Assembly: GCF_040183065.1 (NCBI RefSeq)
Contig: NC_091117.1
Span: 119,714,726 to 119,778,725 of the forward strand
Length of the DNA: 64,000 nt
Direction of reading: 5' to 3'
Source of the DNA: Periplaneta americana
Lineage: Eukaryota > Arthropoda > Insecta > Blattodea > Blattidae
In this document: piece after piece, positions 43,672 to 54,469 of the stretch
Layout of the letters: every line of letters begins with the position of its first letter
How positions within the stretch are numbered: position 1 is the stretch's first letter
Notes under the pieces: model-generated
The model's database searches: none
What the model was told of the DNA's origin: nothing
Seen by the model: the letters and a program-made list of their open reading frames with translations, nothing else
Made by a program: the position numbers and the translations under genes

Positions 43672-44187
43672 TTTTCAAAGACAACTTTTTGTGAAATAGC
43701 TAAAAATGTACACAAGATATTTAAATAGTTTTCGTTTTGTTAGTGACCTAAATACTGCTTATTATACTTAGTGCTTATATCATGCGAATCAGGATGAAGA
43801 GCGCAACAAATTTATTGAATTTATATTTGAGTGTCCCATTTAAAATAAACATGACTCTATGTAACTACGAATTACAGTAAAACTCTGTATAATAACAAAG
43901 TACTCACAACGTTACTCTTTGGTCAATCCTATGACGTAAGTACATAACTAATTTTAAAAACACTAAACTGTGCTAGTTACGGGTTATGGGACATAGTGTA
44001 TATTCTTCTTCTCCTTCTAGGGACGCCAAATCATCCAGAACATGCAGATGTTTTGGCCTTTTCATTAGCCTAACACTAAGCTCTCTCACGTCATGGGCCT
44101 TCCTAATCTTGTGATCAGTAGGATGCAGAGCCATTACGGAGTCGGAGAAAAGTAACACAAGATACTGTACAAACGCCTAGTCCCGTT
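43672..44187. other. no gene recognised
   Basis: AT-rich spacer between two SINEs. Confidence 0.5.
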
Positions 44188-44768
44188 GAATGGAGATTTT
44201 TTCTCTCTCTATGAGGCCGGGAAGGGAACATTCCTATGCACCGCGACATGAGGTCTATTGTGCGCCCCTGGGATGAGTTGTAGCCCAACGACCGCACCCA
44301 CACCTAACCCCTAACACCCTAACGACCAGTCCCGCCATCCCTCTAAGTCACTGTACCATTCCGTCCCAATAGCCCCCTTACCTTCCCCCTCAAACGGTCT
44401 GAGGTGTACGCCACCCCTACCGTCGGGAAGGGAGTAGGTTCCGCTGCTGGGTCACCAACTACCATGCTTTGACATATTCATGGAGGCCGGTCGAGAGCGT
44501 CAGGAGCTTCGGAGGACCGCCGCAGACGCGACCTGAAAAGAAGAAGGGGGGGGAAGTGGCGAGAATGAGTGGGGTTCCATACACCTGATAAAGTTACGTG
44601 ATATTAATCCATAGGAGTGAGGGAAAAATCCCGAAAAAACCTCACCCAGATAACTCGTCCCAAGCTGGGAATCGAGATAAATCTCCACTCAAGCCGGCAA
44701 TCGAACTGCGGACGGACGCTTAGTTGGGAAGTGAACGTGCTAACCATTGAACCTTAGCGCCGGACATC
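44188..44768 (-). mobile_element. long tRNA-headed SINE, family C
   Basis: Minus-strand head from 44768 (CCGGCGCTAAGGTTCAATGG, box B-like AGTTCGATTGCCGG), then CGAGTTATCTGGGTGAGG and TTTTTTCGGGATTTTTCCCT. The body includes CGACCGGCCTCCATGAATAT. The part shared with 19540-20100 is clear from about 44480 to 44660. Beyond that the two diverge. Confidence 0.75.
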
Positions 44769-45024
44769 TATATATCCTGCATTTTGGTTCCGTGAATTTA
44801 AATAATAGTGAATTTTAACTTTCCTTTCACGTTACTGTCTTTGTTGTTCTTGCCTTCATTTACTTTCAGAATCACAATTTTTAGATACATGAAAATCACG
44901 TAGTTAAAGCTATACAGGATGAAAGCGATATAACTTTGCAGATTGAATGGGACAATAGAATACATTAAAATAAATAAAAACGTATTGTGAGTTTTCAAAC
45001 AATCACAGATATTAACTGTCATAA

Positions 45025-45129
<105 letters not shown>

Positions 45130-45651
45130 CGACCTAGTGCTTCACACTCTACAAAATATAGACAGTTACTCATTAATAGCCAATATATATGATCATGAAA
45201 TTAAAAATAGTGAACAAAATTAATATCCCATACTGTAGATTACATAAAACTAGTACAAATTTTTCTGTCATGGGGATGAAATTATATTATAAGCTTCCCA
45301 GTCAATATTATAAGTTACCAACCAATAGTTTCAAAGCTAGATTTTGTAATTCGCTTTTAATTAATCCTTTCTACTCTGTAGATGAGTTTTTTTAACATAA
45401 ATTCATACGAAATTGTTTTTTAATAAATAAAGTTATTTACATTTAGTTACAATTATTACATTAATAGTGAAGTGTTTTCATTAATTTTAGAGTTTCAATA
45501 TGTTTTGTGTTTTCATTCTACTTCAACTTTGCTGTTTTCAATTATATGTGTATTTTCAAATGTATGTTTTATTTTTCCTCCCTTCTGTATTGTGACGAAG
45601 CCTATCACTGTATGTTTATAAATTGAATTGAATTGAATTGTAATTAAGTGC
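45130..45651 (+). pseudogene. CR1/L2-like LINE C-terminus with 3' UTR
   Basis: The first frame reads HTLQNIDSYSLIANIYDHEI. A frameshift near 45200 leads into KINIPYCRLHKTSTNFSVMG, MKLYYKLPSQYYKLPTNSFK and ARFCNSLLINPFYSVDEFF, stopping at 45395. The motif order HxxxTRNKxxxxIPxxRLxKTxxxFxVMGxKLYNKLP...FKxxLxxxLLxxxFYSVxEF is the extreme C-terminus of this LINE class. The 3' UTR ends at about 45651 in repeated GAATT/AATTG units, which look like the element's tail. All of the catalytic reverse transcriptase is missing. Confidence 0.8.
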
Positions 45652-45657
45652 ATGGTT

Positions 45658-45890
45658 AAGTCGGCCTCGGTAGCGTAGTCGGTATAGCCCTGGCCTTCTG
45701 TGCCCGAGGTTGCGGGTTCGATCCCGGCCCAGGTCGATGGCATTTAAGTGTGTTTATGTACGACAGGCTCATGTCAGTAGATTTACTGGCATGTGAAAGA
45801 ACTCCTACGGGACAAAATTCCGGCACACCGGCGACGCTGATATAATCTCGGCAGTTGCGAGCGTCGTTAAATAAAACATAACATTAACTG
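45658..45890 (+). mobile_element. tRNA-headed SINE, family A
   Basis: Head TCGGTAGCGTAGTCGGTATA, box B-like GGTTCGATCCCGGC, body GACAGGCTCATGTCAGTAGA and CACACCGGCGACGCTGATAT, tail GTTAAATAAAACATAAC. It is better preserved than the copy at 11257. Confidence 0.9.
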
Positions 45891-45904
45891 ACATTTATAT
45901 TCAT

Positions 45905-46379
45905 TCCATATTGCTCCGGTAGCCTATTCTTTAGTATTGTCTCTTCTTCTGCTAACAACGCCATATTATCAGCAAATTTTATACAGTTTATTCTTCTTCC
46001 TCCTACTATCACTCCTCCCTCGAAATGTTGTCCTGGCTCCGTCTAGAAGATCGTAGTAAAATCCACTGTCTTTCCCTTCTCTTTCACGTATTGCATTTCT
46101 CCACTCCTGTCTATCTTGCGTCTCGTTTTCAAAATTTATCCACCCATCATAACCTAGACACACAATCACAACACTCCTCAATATTATCCATTCCCTCCCA
46201 CCGAACATCCTCATATTCATCTTCTCTCACTGTGGCTGTTCCTCGACTTTGGAATTCCCTACCGAGTAATGTCAGGGACTGTCAAACATCAGACCAATTT
46301 AAGAGTAGACTAACTAAATATTTTTATAAAAATTCTCATTAACAAATATAACTGTTACAAGTTCCTCAATGTTTAATGG

Positions 46380-46430
<51 letters not shown>

Positions 46431-46451
46431 AGAATAAATATTTAAATTATT

Positions 46452-46488
<37 letters not shown>

Positions 46489-46696
46489 CATTATAGTTAT
46501 CACTATTTCCTACCAATGTTTATTATTGTCACACTAACATTACTTATCCAACTTTCACCAATTACTTTCATGTTGCTTTATGGTCTAGATATTAATGTAA
46601 TAACTATGTAACCAATTGTATTCAATTAGGATTAGAGTCTGGTTGGGCGGAAGAGAAGGCCTACTGGCCTTAGCTCTTCCAGATTAAATAAATAAA

Positions 46697-46758
<62 letters not shown>

Positions 46759-46990
46759 GTTCTGAAAACAGTTGTTCACTAAATTCTCCAAGTAGATGTT
46801 GAACAGGGTAGGTGATAAAGGGCATCCCTTTTACTCCTCTCCCTATTTCACTTCCTTCTGACATTTCTTCTCGATCATCTGATTAATGTTTATTGTTAAA
46901 CATTTCTCTTTCGCCTCTTGATCACAACAAGCAACCACTGACCTTATTATCTCTCTCTCCATACTATGTATAACCTTGTTGGATCTCGTA
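45905..46990 (-). pseudogene. LINE reverse transcriptase split by another LINE
   Basis: Right part (46756 to about 46990, minus): MSEGSEIGRGV, then, frameshifted, PTLFNIYLENLVNNCFQN-like sequence. Left part (45905-46022): EGGVIVGGRRINCIKFADNM and ALLAEEETILKN. Together they are reverse-transcriptase motifs B (RGVRQGCPLSPTLFN) and C (FADD, here FADN, so one catalytic Asp is Asn). The 733-bp plus-strand LINE at 46025-46757 lies exactly between them. ATGTT occurs at both junctions. The same LINE family recurs at 61960-62500. Confidence 0.8.
46025..46757 (+). mobile_element. 5'-truncated LINE insertion with intact C-terminal frame
   Basis: The open frame 46025-46342 reads LSWLRLEDRSKIHCLSLLFH, STPVYLASRFQNLST and SYSSSLTVAVPRLWNSLPSN, then DQFKSRLTKYF. 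This is the reverse-transcriptase C-terminus of a family with PRLWNSLPxxxR...FKxRLxxY. The 3' UTR has TA and ATT microsatellites (46380-46428, 46455-46490), then GAGTCTGGTTGGGCGGAAGA, GGCCTTAGCTCTTCCAGATT and AAATAAATAAAATTATT, running into a 60-base ATT tract. The tail matches 6565-6722. Confidence 0.85.
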
Positions 46991-47191
46991 TTACTATCGG
47001 CCATTGCATGAACGCAAAACTACTCTAAATACAAAGAACCCTTCGATCACACTCAGCAGTAAGCAAGCAAACGTATTTTACCCGTATCGTAGACTGTCCT
47101 CCCCTCTCCTGTCTCGCTACCGCTAGAAGCTACCTCTCTGCTTCCCGCGCCTCTCTCTTTTAACTGCCCAGATACGTTTCGCGGACGATAT

Positions 47192-48189
47192 CTACGTCGT
47201 CGGACCAGCAGACGAACAGACCAGCCTCGTCGAGTAGAAGCCAGCCGCCTGTGATTTCAGCCAATTCTCTACGCTGGTTTGCAGCTCATTGTCTGTGCCA
47301 AAATATTGTCCTCCTAGACACCGTTTCATACGAGGAAAGAGATGAAAATCAGAGGGAACCAAGTCCGGGCTGTATGGTGTATGATCAAACACTTCCCATC
47401 GAAACCGCTGCAGTAGCCTCTTTGTTGCAGCTGCAGTGTGCGGCCGAGCATTGTCATGAAAAAGAACAATGCCTGATGACAACATTCCTCGTCGCTTGTT
47501 CTAAATTGCTTTTCGTATACGTTGAAGAGTCACGCTGTATGAAACTGCAGTTATGGTCGTGCCACGTTCCATGTATTCGGTTTCAAGAACACAGTAGCCA
47601 TACACTTTCTAACGGAGAAGGTTCTCTTGAACTTCTTTGGTTTACTCGGGGAATGAGAATGTATTTACTGTTTGCATTGCTCTTTTGTTTCTTCAATTTC
47701 GAAATGGACCCATACCTCGTCCCCTGTGACAAATTTGTTCAAAAAATCTTCTCCTTCATCATGGTAACGCTGGAGAAACGTTAAGACGACGCCCATTCGC
47801 TGTGTTTTGTAATGGTCGTCCAGAATCTTGGGAACCAATCTCGCACACAGTTTGCGGTAATGACTCTGTCAGTCACGATGGTATAGAGAGCTGACCTTGA
47901 AATTTCGGGAAACGAATCACTCAACACAGAAATTGTGAACTGCAATCTCCTCATCCACTCTCTGAACAAGATCATCGGTTGACACTCGCTTCCTTCCCAG
48001 ATCGCCTGTATCAAGAACGTCTGTACCTCCTGCTTCGAAGTTCCTGCAAAATTGCCACACTTTGCTGTCATTCGTGAAAGTTTCACAATACACATTACCC
48101 ATTCGTCGATTAATTTCGACTACATTGTACCCCTCCGCATAAAGAAGTCGCACTTCACATTTGGCGGGAGACTTTATTGTTGTAGGCAT
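47192..48189 (-). pseudogene. mariner (DD34D) transposase keeping its catalytic triad
   Basis: From the ATG at 48189: MPTTIKSPAKCEVRLLYAEG, INRRMGNVYCETFTND and KVWQFCRNFEAGGTDV give the first DNA-binding part. A frameshift leads to SDSFPEISRSALYTIVTDRV, then DEGEDFLNKFVTGDEVWVHF (first Asp), KCMATVFLKPNTW, LFHDNARPHTAAATKRLLQR (second Asp) and SPDLVPSDFHLFPRMKRCLG (third Asp). The last part is NWLKSQAAGFYSTRLV, close to the normal C-terminus. At least three frameshifts break it. The 5' flank runs to an end-like TTGAAAAAAAAATAGTCCTC at 48341, with TA at 48342. The other terminus near 47190 is lost. Confidence 0.9.
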
Positions 48190-48341
48190 GTTTACGTGCT
48201 CACTACGCGCTCAAAACTGACAAGTGCGATGTGACGGGCATACTAGAGACACTGGGCAACAATCTGCGCAAAGCTTCATCACTTTTTCACTATGATTTTC
48301 ATTTCGCGGCCGATCGGACCTTGAAAAAAAAATAGTCCTCG
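48190..48341 (-). other. mariner 5' leader and terminal repeat
   Basis: On the minus strand it runs from GAGGACTATTTTTTTTTCAA at 48341 to the transposase ATG at 48189. This is the expected position of the 5' inverted repeat and leader of the mariner at 47192. No partner repeat is found on the other side. Confidence 0.6.
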
Positions 48342-48530
48342 TAGTACATTTTAAAATACATTCTGGTTTATAATGAAATCAGACCCTCGACTTATTTCCT
48401 TCTTTTCATTTTAACTTTTGTTATGCATAAAGGTATTTCCACAGAATCACTGCATATTTACAACTAGCGACTGAGGATCTCTTTCTTCACAGCCTATATT
48501 GTTATCTCGCCGGATGGGATAAAACATATA

Positions 48531-50137
48531 CCGTAATTTCCCATAACTATGGTCCAGGCACCCAACTATGGTCCAAAACGCATTATTTACTACTTAGTCC
48601 CCCAAGAGTTCGGTGTTTGCCATTTAAGGCGCCACTGTGATGGAATTATATTTCCCATAGATGCTTCTATCTACCATTACGCGTGGCAATGATATGGATG
48701 CTTAACAAGGTCATTGTGCATCGTTCTATTGAATGTGCGAAGACACGAAATCATTCAGTTTCTGTTCATCTGTTTTATTAAGCTCTCCTCTGTAGAATTG
48801 GTACGTTATAGATATATGATTATTTGTACAATTAAACCTGGCTATATGGTGTTTACTTTCACGAAATAATTAGACTGGCAGAGGTTAAGGACTCTGCTTG
48901 AAAAATGTTTAACCTCAAGGCTAGAAGTAAGTCCTCAACTATGTACCACAAATTTTCGTGGACCATAGTTGTATTTCATTTTGAAATATTTGTTTTAATG
49001 AAATCTGAACAATGTGATTATTTACTTCTGCAAATACGGTATCTCAGTATATTCTAAAACACCATTTAACATTATAGTCCAGTAAATAAAGAAACAGGCT
49101 GTTCCAGCATCAATGGTACTTGCACGAATAATGGTCCGGTAAAACGAAAACTTCAGGGTAGAAGGATCACAACCGTCCCTGTAAGTGACTATGAGAGCGA
49201 TGAAATTGAATTGGATAAAGATTATGTTTCCTGTGTACTCTCCATATTTACAGACAATGAGTCAGATGTGGAAAAGAAGACGAAATCTGTTAAAATAATG
49301 CTAAAGGCACATAGTTATATGGTAGTTACTTATGAGGAGGAATTGTGACCAGGGAAAGTTTTGGAAGTGAAGAACAATGGAGCTGTTGTTTCATGTATAG
49401 TAAGAAGCGGCAATTACTGAGGGGAGGCAATATCCGCTATTAGTAACGTCTGGGTGGCCACAAAATCAGTTGAACATTTGGAAGAAAATTGAAACAATTT
49501 GTAAGTTTTTACACCTTTTAATTATATCCATTGTTTGGCGTTGAAAATAATAGCGCAAATGAAAATGAAAAAAAGTTTTTTTTTTTTTTTTTTCTGGGAA
49601 GCAATGTTTTCTTCATTTCATAATGGGTTTTCTGATTCTCACCTCAGAAACAAAAGTTGAGAACCTTTAGGTGGGCCGGTATTTTTGCCGGTGAGTCTAG
49701 TTGTTCATTATTGCAGGAAAATGACTTTCAGATTTCACTTGTTTATTGTGTGTTTATGCAATGTGTACTAATAAAAAGATTCCATGCACTTTTCATTTAT
49801 TTTTAATATTTCTGTGCTAGATTATATTTCTACCCTTAAATTAGAAACTCAATTTATTGATTTACGAATAATTACAGATCCAGCTATAGTCCATTCATCC
49901 TTTCAAGCATGAATATATGAGTGGACCATAGTTGGGCAACTCAGAATACAACTATGTACCAATGCTTATTATTTTTTCAACACTTGTAATTAAATAATTT
50001 CAAACACATATGTAAATATTTATTTAATATACACTTACAAGAGTCCGAAGCCAAAATTTCACTTAATCTGGATGAATAGTATTGAATATACAAAGAAAAA
50101 TGTGACAAATGTGGACCATAGTTAGGGGAAACTACGG
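48531..50137. mobile_element. 1.6-kb pogo-like element with clustered subterminal motifs
   Basis: The left end CCGTAATTTCCCATAACTAT, GGTCC is matched by the complement of GGACCATAGTTAGGGGAAAC, TACGG at the right end. TA flanks both (48529-48530, 50138-50139). The motif ACTATGGTCC or its complement recurs at about 48572, 48958 and 49922. Near-copies such as CAACTATGTACC lie at 48937 and 49951. A short decayed coding region lies at 49067. TA flanks and the protein fragment favour the pogo/Tc1 group. No transposase catalytic domain is visible. Confidence 0.75.
49067..49347 (+). pseudogene. transposon-derived C-terminal exon fragment
   Basis: The plus-strand frame reads KRKLQGRRITTVPVSDYESD, EIELDKDYVSCVLSIFTDNE, SDVEKKTKS and AHSYMVVTYEEEL, then TGA. 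Past the stop it continues PGKVLEVKNNGAVVSCIVRS and GNY, then another stop. The arrangement YMVVxYExEL-PGxVxxVxxxGAxVxCMxxSGxNW resembles a domain that I recall at the end of some animal pogo-like transposases. A 3' splice-like CAG at 49079-49081 precedes the frame. The function of the domain is unknown to me. Confidence 0.5.
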
Positions 50138-50149
50138 TACTGAATATCT

Positions 50150-50515
50150 GGACGAAAAGTTGATATAATTTTATATACACCACTATACGTTTTTCTAAAA
50201 GAAAACCTGTTTTGTTTGATATGATGTTTACAGTTTCATTTGTCACTTTATTTTACGTAGACTAATATAAAAAAACTATCTTTAAGAAGAGGGACAAGAC
50301 TAACTGTAGCAACTTTCGATGAATATCACTTTGTTGACGGCGTACAACATTTTGTTCAATATTCTTTTGAGGAGTTTAACTCCATATGTAGATGAAATTA
50401 TTGGTGTGGTTTTAGGCGTAATAGATCGACTACTGATCAGATTTTTTTTATATTCGACAGATACTGGAACAAAAAATGGAAGTATAAGGGTACATTACAT
50501 CGGTTATTCATAGAT
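50150..50515. other. no gene recognised
   Basis: AT-rich spacer before a LINE. The 64-codon frame at 50319 is unremarkable. Confidence 0.5.
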
Positions 50516-50517
50516 TA

Positions 50518-51655
50518 AAAAAAAAGGCATATGACTCGGTTAAGAGAGAAGTTTTATATTATATTCTTATTAAATTTGGTATTCTGAAGAAAGTAGTTCG
50601 GTTAATTAAAATGTCTCTGAGTGAAACGTACAGCAGAGTCCATATTAGTCAGTTTCTGTCGGATGCTTTTCCAATTCACTGCGGGCTAAAACAAGGAGAT
50701 GCACTTTCACTTTACTTTTTACCTTCGCTCTAGAGTATGCGATTGGGAACATTCAGGATAATAGAGAGGGTTTGGAATTTAATGGGTTGCATCAGCTGCT
50801 TGTCTATGTGGATGATGTGAATATGTTAGGAGAAAACCACAAGCGATTAGGGAAAACACGGGAAGTTTACTTGAAGCAAGTAAAGCGATAGGTTTGGAAG
50901 TATATCCCGAAAAGACAAAGTATATGATTATGTCTCATGTCCAGAATATTGTACGAAATGGAAATATAAAAATTGGAAATTTATCCTTTGAGGAGGTGGA
51001 AAAATTCAGATATCTTGGAGCAATAGTAATAAATATAAATGACAATCGGGAGGAAATTAAACGCAGAATATAATATGGGAGATGCCTGGTATTATTTGTT
51101 TCAGAAGTTTTTGTCATCCAGTCAGCTCTCAAAAAATCTGAAAGTTAGTATTTATAAAACAGTTATATTACCGGTTGTTCTGTATGGTTGTGAAACGTGG
51201 ACTCTCACTTTGAGAGAGGAACAGACGTTAAGGGTGTTAGAGAATAAGGTGCTTAGGAAAATATTTGGGACTAAGAGGGATGAAGTACAGGATAATGAAG
51301 AAAATTACACAAGACAGAACTTGTCGCATTGTATTCTACACGTGACATAATTAGGAACATTAAATCCAGTTGTTTAAGATGGGCAGGGCATGTAGCACGT
51401 ATGGGCGAATCCAGAAATCCATATAGAGTGTTAGTTGGGGGGCCGGAGAGAAAAAGGCCTTTTGGAAGGCCGAAACATAGATAGGACGATAATATTAAAA
51501 TGAATTTGAGGGAGGTGGGAATGATGATAGAAACTGGATTAATCTTGCACAGAATAGGGACCGATGGCGGGCTTATGTGAGGGCGGCAATGAACCTGCGG
51601 GTTCCTTACAAGCCATTTGTAAGCAAGTAAGTGAGTAAGTAAGTAAGTAGTGTAA
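50518..51655 (+). pseudogene. LINE reverse transcriptase, 5' truncated and frameshifted
   Basis: Pieces in order: KKAYDSVKREVLYYILIKFG (motif A, Asp present), [14 protein letters not shown] (motif B), [13 protein letters not shown] (catalytic box YVDD, near 50810), GLEVYPEKTKYMIMS, KFRYLGAIVINI, LKVSIYKTVILPVVLYGCET with W after it, EEQTLRVLENKVLRKIFGTK, GRPKHR, and DWINLAQNRDRWRAYVRAAM with NLRVPYKP. The 3' end is a run of AAGT/TAAG units at 51625-51650. At least four frameshifts or stops are present. The same family occurs at 15437-16190. It lacks the endonuclease part. Confidence 0.9.
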
Positions 51656-51814
51656 AAATCGCGCAGATAATCAATCTGATATTTCTGGCAGTAATTTTCA
51701 TATCCATTGTTTTACTATAAATGATTGTATTCCATGTGGATCACTCCCCGATGAATTTACTTTCGGATAGAGAATATGAACATAATGCGACCGATAATTC
51801 ACATGAATTCTGCC

Positions 51815-52008
51815 GGCCCGGATGGCTCAAGCGGTAGGGGCACGGCATGTCCCTATCGCTTGGTCCGAAGGGTTGTGGGTTCGAGTCCCGCCTTAGGCAT
51901 GGGTGTTGTGTTTGTATTAGTATAAGTAAAACAAATGAAAAACGAAAACAGAAAACAAAAGAGATAACTTTGGTAAACGGCCTCTGGCAGGTCAAAAAAA
52001 AAAAAAAT
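51815..52008 (+). mobile_element. tRNA-headed SINE with poly(A)
   Basis: Head CGGATGGCTCAAGCGGTAGG with a long variable region, and box B-like GGGTTCGAGTCCCGC, typical of Leu/Ser-type tRNA shape. The body holds GTAAACGGCCTCTGGCAGGT and ends in a 14-base A run. Confidence 0.75.
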
Positions 52009-52139
52009 CGGTGTACACAGACATACAGTAGCCCAAAAAGACTTTTACATCAACGATACCGAACAGTGCAATTTCATTGAATTCGAATAAGCTCTTTTTC
52101 CATCATTATACTTCATTCTTTAATACGAATAGTATCACC

Positions 52140-52295
52140 GGCTGATTACCTGGTGAGGTTTTTTCCCAAAGTTTTTCCCAACCGTATGGAGAATGTAAGA
52201 AATCTATGGCAAATCTATAGTTTCATCTCGCTTAATACCATCTTGCTATCATCAATTTCATTGTCTCTAAATAACCTAGTAGATCATAGAGCGGC
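52140..52295 (+). mobile_element. SINE family D body, head missing
   Basis: GAGGTTTTTTCCCAAAGTTT, TTCCCAACCGTATGGAGAAT, TTCATCTCGCTTAATACCAT and TCTCTAAATAACCTAGTAG match the family D body in order. No tRNA-like head precedes it. Confidence 0.7.
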
Positions 52296-52419
52296 ACTAA
52301 ATAGTAAACTAAAAGAAACGTATAGAGATAAAGTAAAAATAACTGGCAACGCTACACAAAAGGTCTTCACAATGTTAGAAGGACTTCCCGAATAATATTA
52401 TAGATATTTTCTTACAAAC

Positions 52420-52900
52420 AAGCTAACCGCTTGGCATTCCGCAGTCTGGTATACCAAATTTACAGCACTTCCAATGGTAGGTTCGAGAATAACAGTGTTT
52501 CTGCTTATCTCGTTGACAGGCGATGGTACATAGGACTTCCTTTTTCTGAAGAACGAGGAGACCTGTTGTCTGATTAGACCGTGCCGGGGTTGTGCCGCTG
52601 TCTGAACGTTTTGAGCTGACTTGTGTACACGCTATTCGATTAGCTGCTGCAGGGTCTCCACCCCTTCCAACGCTCCTGTGCTCGCAAGCAGTGGAATCTA
52701 CTTTGGCCCAGTTTCCGGTGGCGCGGTCAAAGTTAATCCCTGTGCAGCAGGACACGCAGCGACAACGGAATTACTTTCACTGCCTCACAACCTTTCCTAT
52801 GGCTGCAACAATTTTCACGGCCCATGTTATTAGCTTATTGTCAGAAGGCTTTAAATCTGGTCGAATCACCACCTCTTCAAACACGGAGCATGCTTGAATC
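52420..52900 (-). other. unrecognised GC-richer block with open frames on both strands
   Basis: GC content rises sharply here. A 110-codon minus frame (52755-52423) is rich in Cys and Arg, ending SRTYHWKCCKFGIPDCGMPS. Upstream of it another minus frame reads IRPDLKPSDNKLITWAVKIV. Plus-strand frames of 70-101 codons overlap. I recognise no domain. It could be a retroposed gene fragment or an unknown repeat. Confidence 0.3.
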
Positions 52901-53262
52901 GAGAAGTTTTCTATTTCCTGCAATTCCGAATCGTTCACCCTCATTTAACTCTTAAATTGTCAGGAAGTTACGAATCAAACATTTTTATATATGTTTACTT
53001 CACGCTTTTCGCTGTAGATGCAGCAGTAACGTTTTCAGCTGCACATCTGGGCGATCCAAATACTAACACAATAGTTCTGTATAATATTAGGAAGAAATTT
53101 TTAGTATGAAATTATTTATAGAATAAAAACATCGTACAACGTGTTAAAAACACAATCGCAAGTTTCGTCGCAAATGTTCTGAATCTCGCACTCTACAGCC
53201 TGCGGATAAGCTATGCGTAGTTGAATTTATACCCTATATGATTTGAATAATAGTAATATAAT

Positions 53263-53268
53263 GTAGTA

Positions 53269-53309
<41 letters not shown>
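53263..53309. repeat. (AAT)n microsatellite
   Basis: About 15 AAT units, preceded by a TAG/TAA-rich stretch. Confidence 0.95.
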
Positions 53310-53310
<1 letters not shown>

Positions 53311-53547
53311 GTACATTCCGGCAGAAAAAAATGAACACTGATAACAATCTCTATGTAGTGTCGGACATCCAGTACTGTAGTAGGTCCTTGTTAAGAAGTA
53401 ATCGAAAATTCTAAAAAAAAAAAACAAGCAACAACTTGAGTGGTATTAGAGAAAAAACAAAGATGTGGGTAAAAAATATCGATCTATATATGCTGTATGT
53501 CCGATAAAAGATTTTTATTATCGTTTTTGGAAATTCGCCTATTCAAA

Positions 53548-53993
53548 TTAATGTGAAGTCTGCGCTTGGTGGGTTGCACCGAATGGCCTTATGGTTGACA
53601 GGTCAACATGTAAATCATCAAGATGCAGCAATCTATCCCTTTGTTTATATTTCAGTATTTTGATGATAGAAAATGCTTATTCACACAAGTATGACGTTGA
53701 AAAAACAGTTCTAAATGTATTTTTAGTTTATTCAGCACCATCGACTGATTTGACAAAATGTTTCCGCATTTAAGACACTCGGTATTTTGTTCATATTCAT
53801 CTCCATGCCAAGTAAAACCATATTGCAAGTATCCATCACTATATTTACGAATATCAGTACGTTTTTGTGAACCCTGAAGGGAATTTTCGCTCACATTATT
53901 TGAATTAGCACTGCTGTCATCTAACCCAGAACTTGATTCATATTGTCTTTTTCGAATTAAACATTTGTCCATGATAAAATCTAAACAAATCAC
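53548..53993 (-). pseudogene. hAT (ZBED5-like) transposase reduced to its two ends
   Basis: The minus-strand frame from 53993 (or the Met at 53972) reads MDKCLIRKRQYESSSG, then RKYSDGYLQYGFTWHGDEYE, NTECLKCGNILSNQSMVLNK and LKIHLE. This is the BED-type zinc finger start of ZBED5-like hAT proteins (YLxFGFTWxGDE...CxxCGxxLSNxSMxPxKLxxHLE). About 20 residues later a shifted frame gives RLLHLDDLHVDLSTIRPFGA and THQAQTSH, then stop (53548). That is the extreme C-terminus of the same family (LRVDLSxIxPxI...QAQxSH). Everything between, including the catalytic core, is gone. Confidence 0.85.
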
Positions 53994-54394
53994 TTTTAAT
54001 TAATTTAATAAAATAGTCGCACTATCACCCGCTCATACTTATATACTGAAACTGTGCAATATGTTCTGACGATTGTATTACTAAGTGGGAAGAGTAAACG
54101 AATTATCGAATTATCGCCAGGCGGAAAAATTAAACTAAGCATTGTTGCAGGTGTTCACGTTTAATTGGTAAAGTCTGTCTCAAAATGTATCTTGTCAAAG
54201 ACTCGTTGTAAATAAAAAATGCGTTGCAAAGAGACTTTCTGGATGGTGTAAAATTTGTTTTTAAATTCCAAGATTTCGTTTGTTTGTTGTGGTTATTTTA
54301 ACAAACTTTATTGTACCTTTGGGAGATTAAGCATATTATCATTTTATTAATTTTTTGCACTGATTAATTTTGAAGGGCCGCGGTATTTTTACCG

Positions 54395-54465
54395 TCCAAC
54401 GGTAGCATAATCATTAATCGACACACTCCATGGCACTGCGCGACACACCGGTTGGGAACCCCTCC
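54395..54465 (-). mobile_element. hAT terminal region
   Basis: The complement reads GAGGGGTTCCCAACCGGTGT, GTCGCGCAGTGCCATGGAGT. The GGTTCCCAACCGG start is typical of hAT ends (CAGxGGTTCCCAACC). It lies about 480 bases upstream of the ZBED5-like start at 53993 and on the correct side, so it is probably the 5' end of the same element. The opposite end is not found. Confidence 0.6.
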
Positions 54466-54469
54466 ATCA

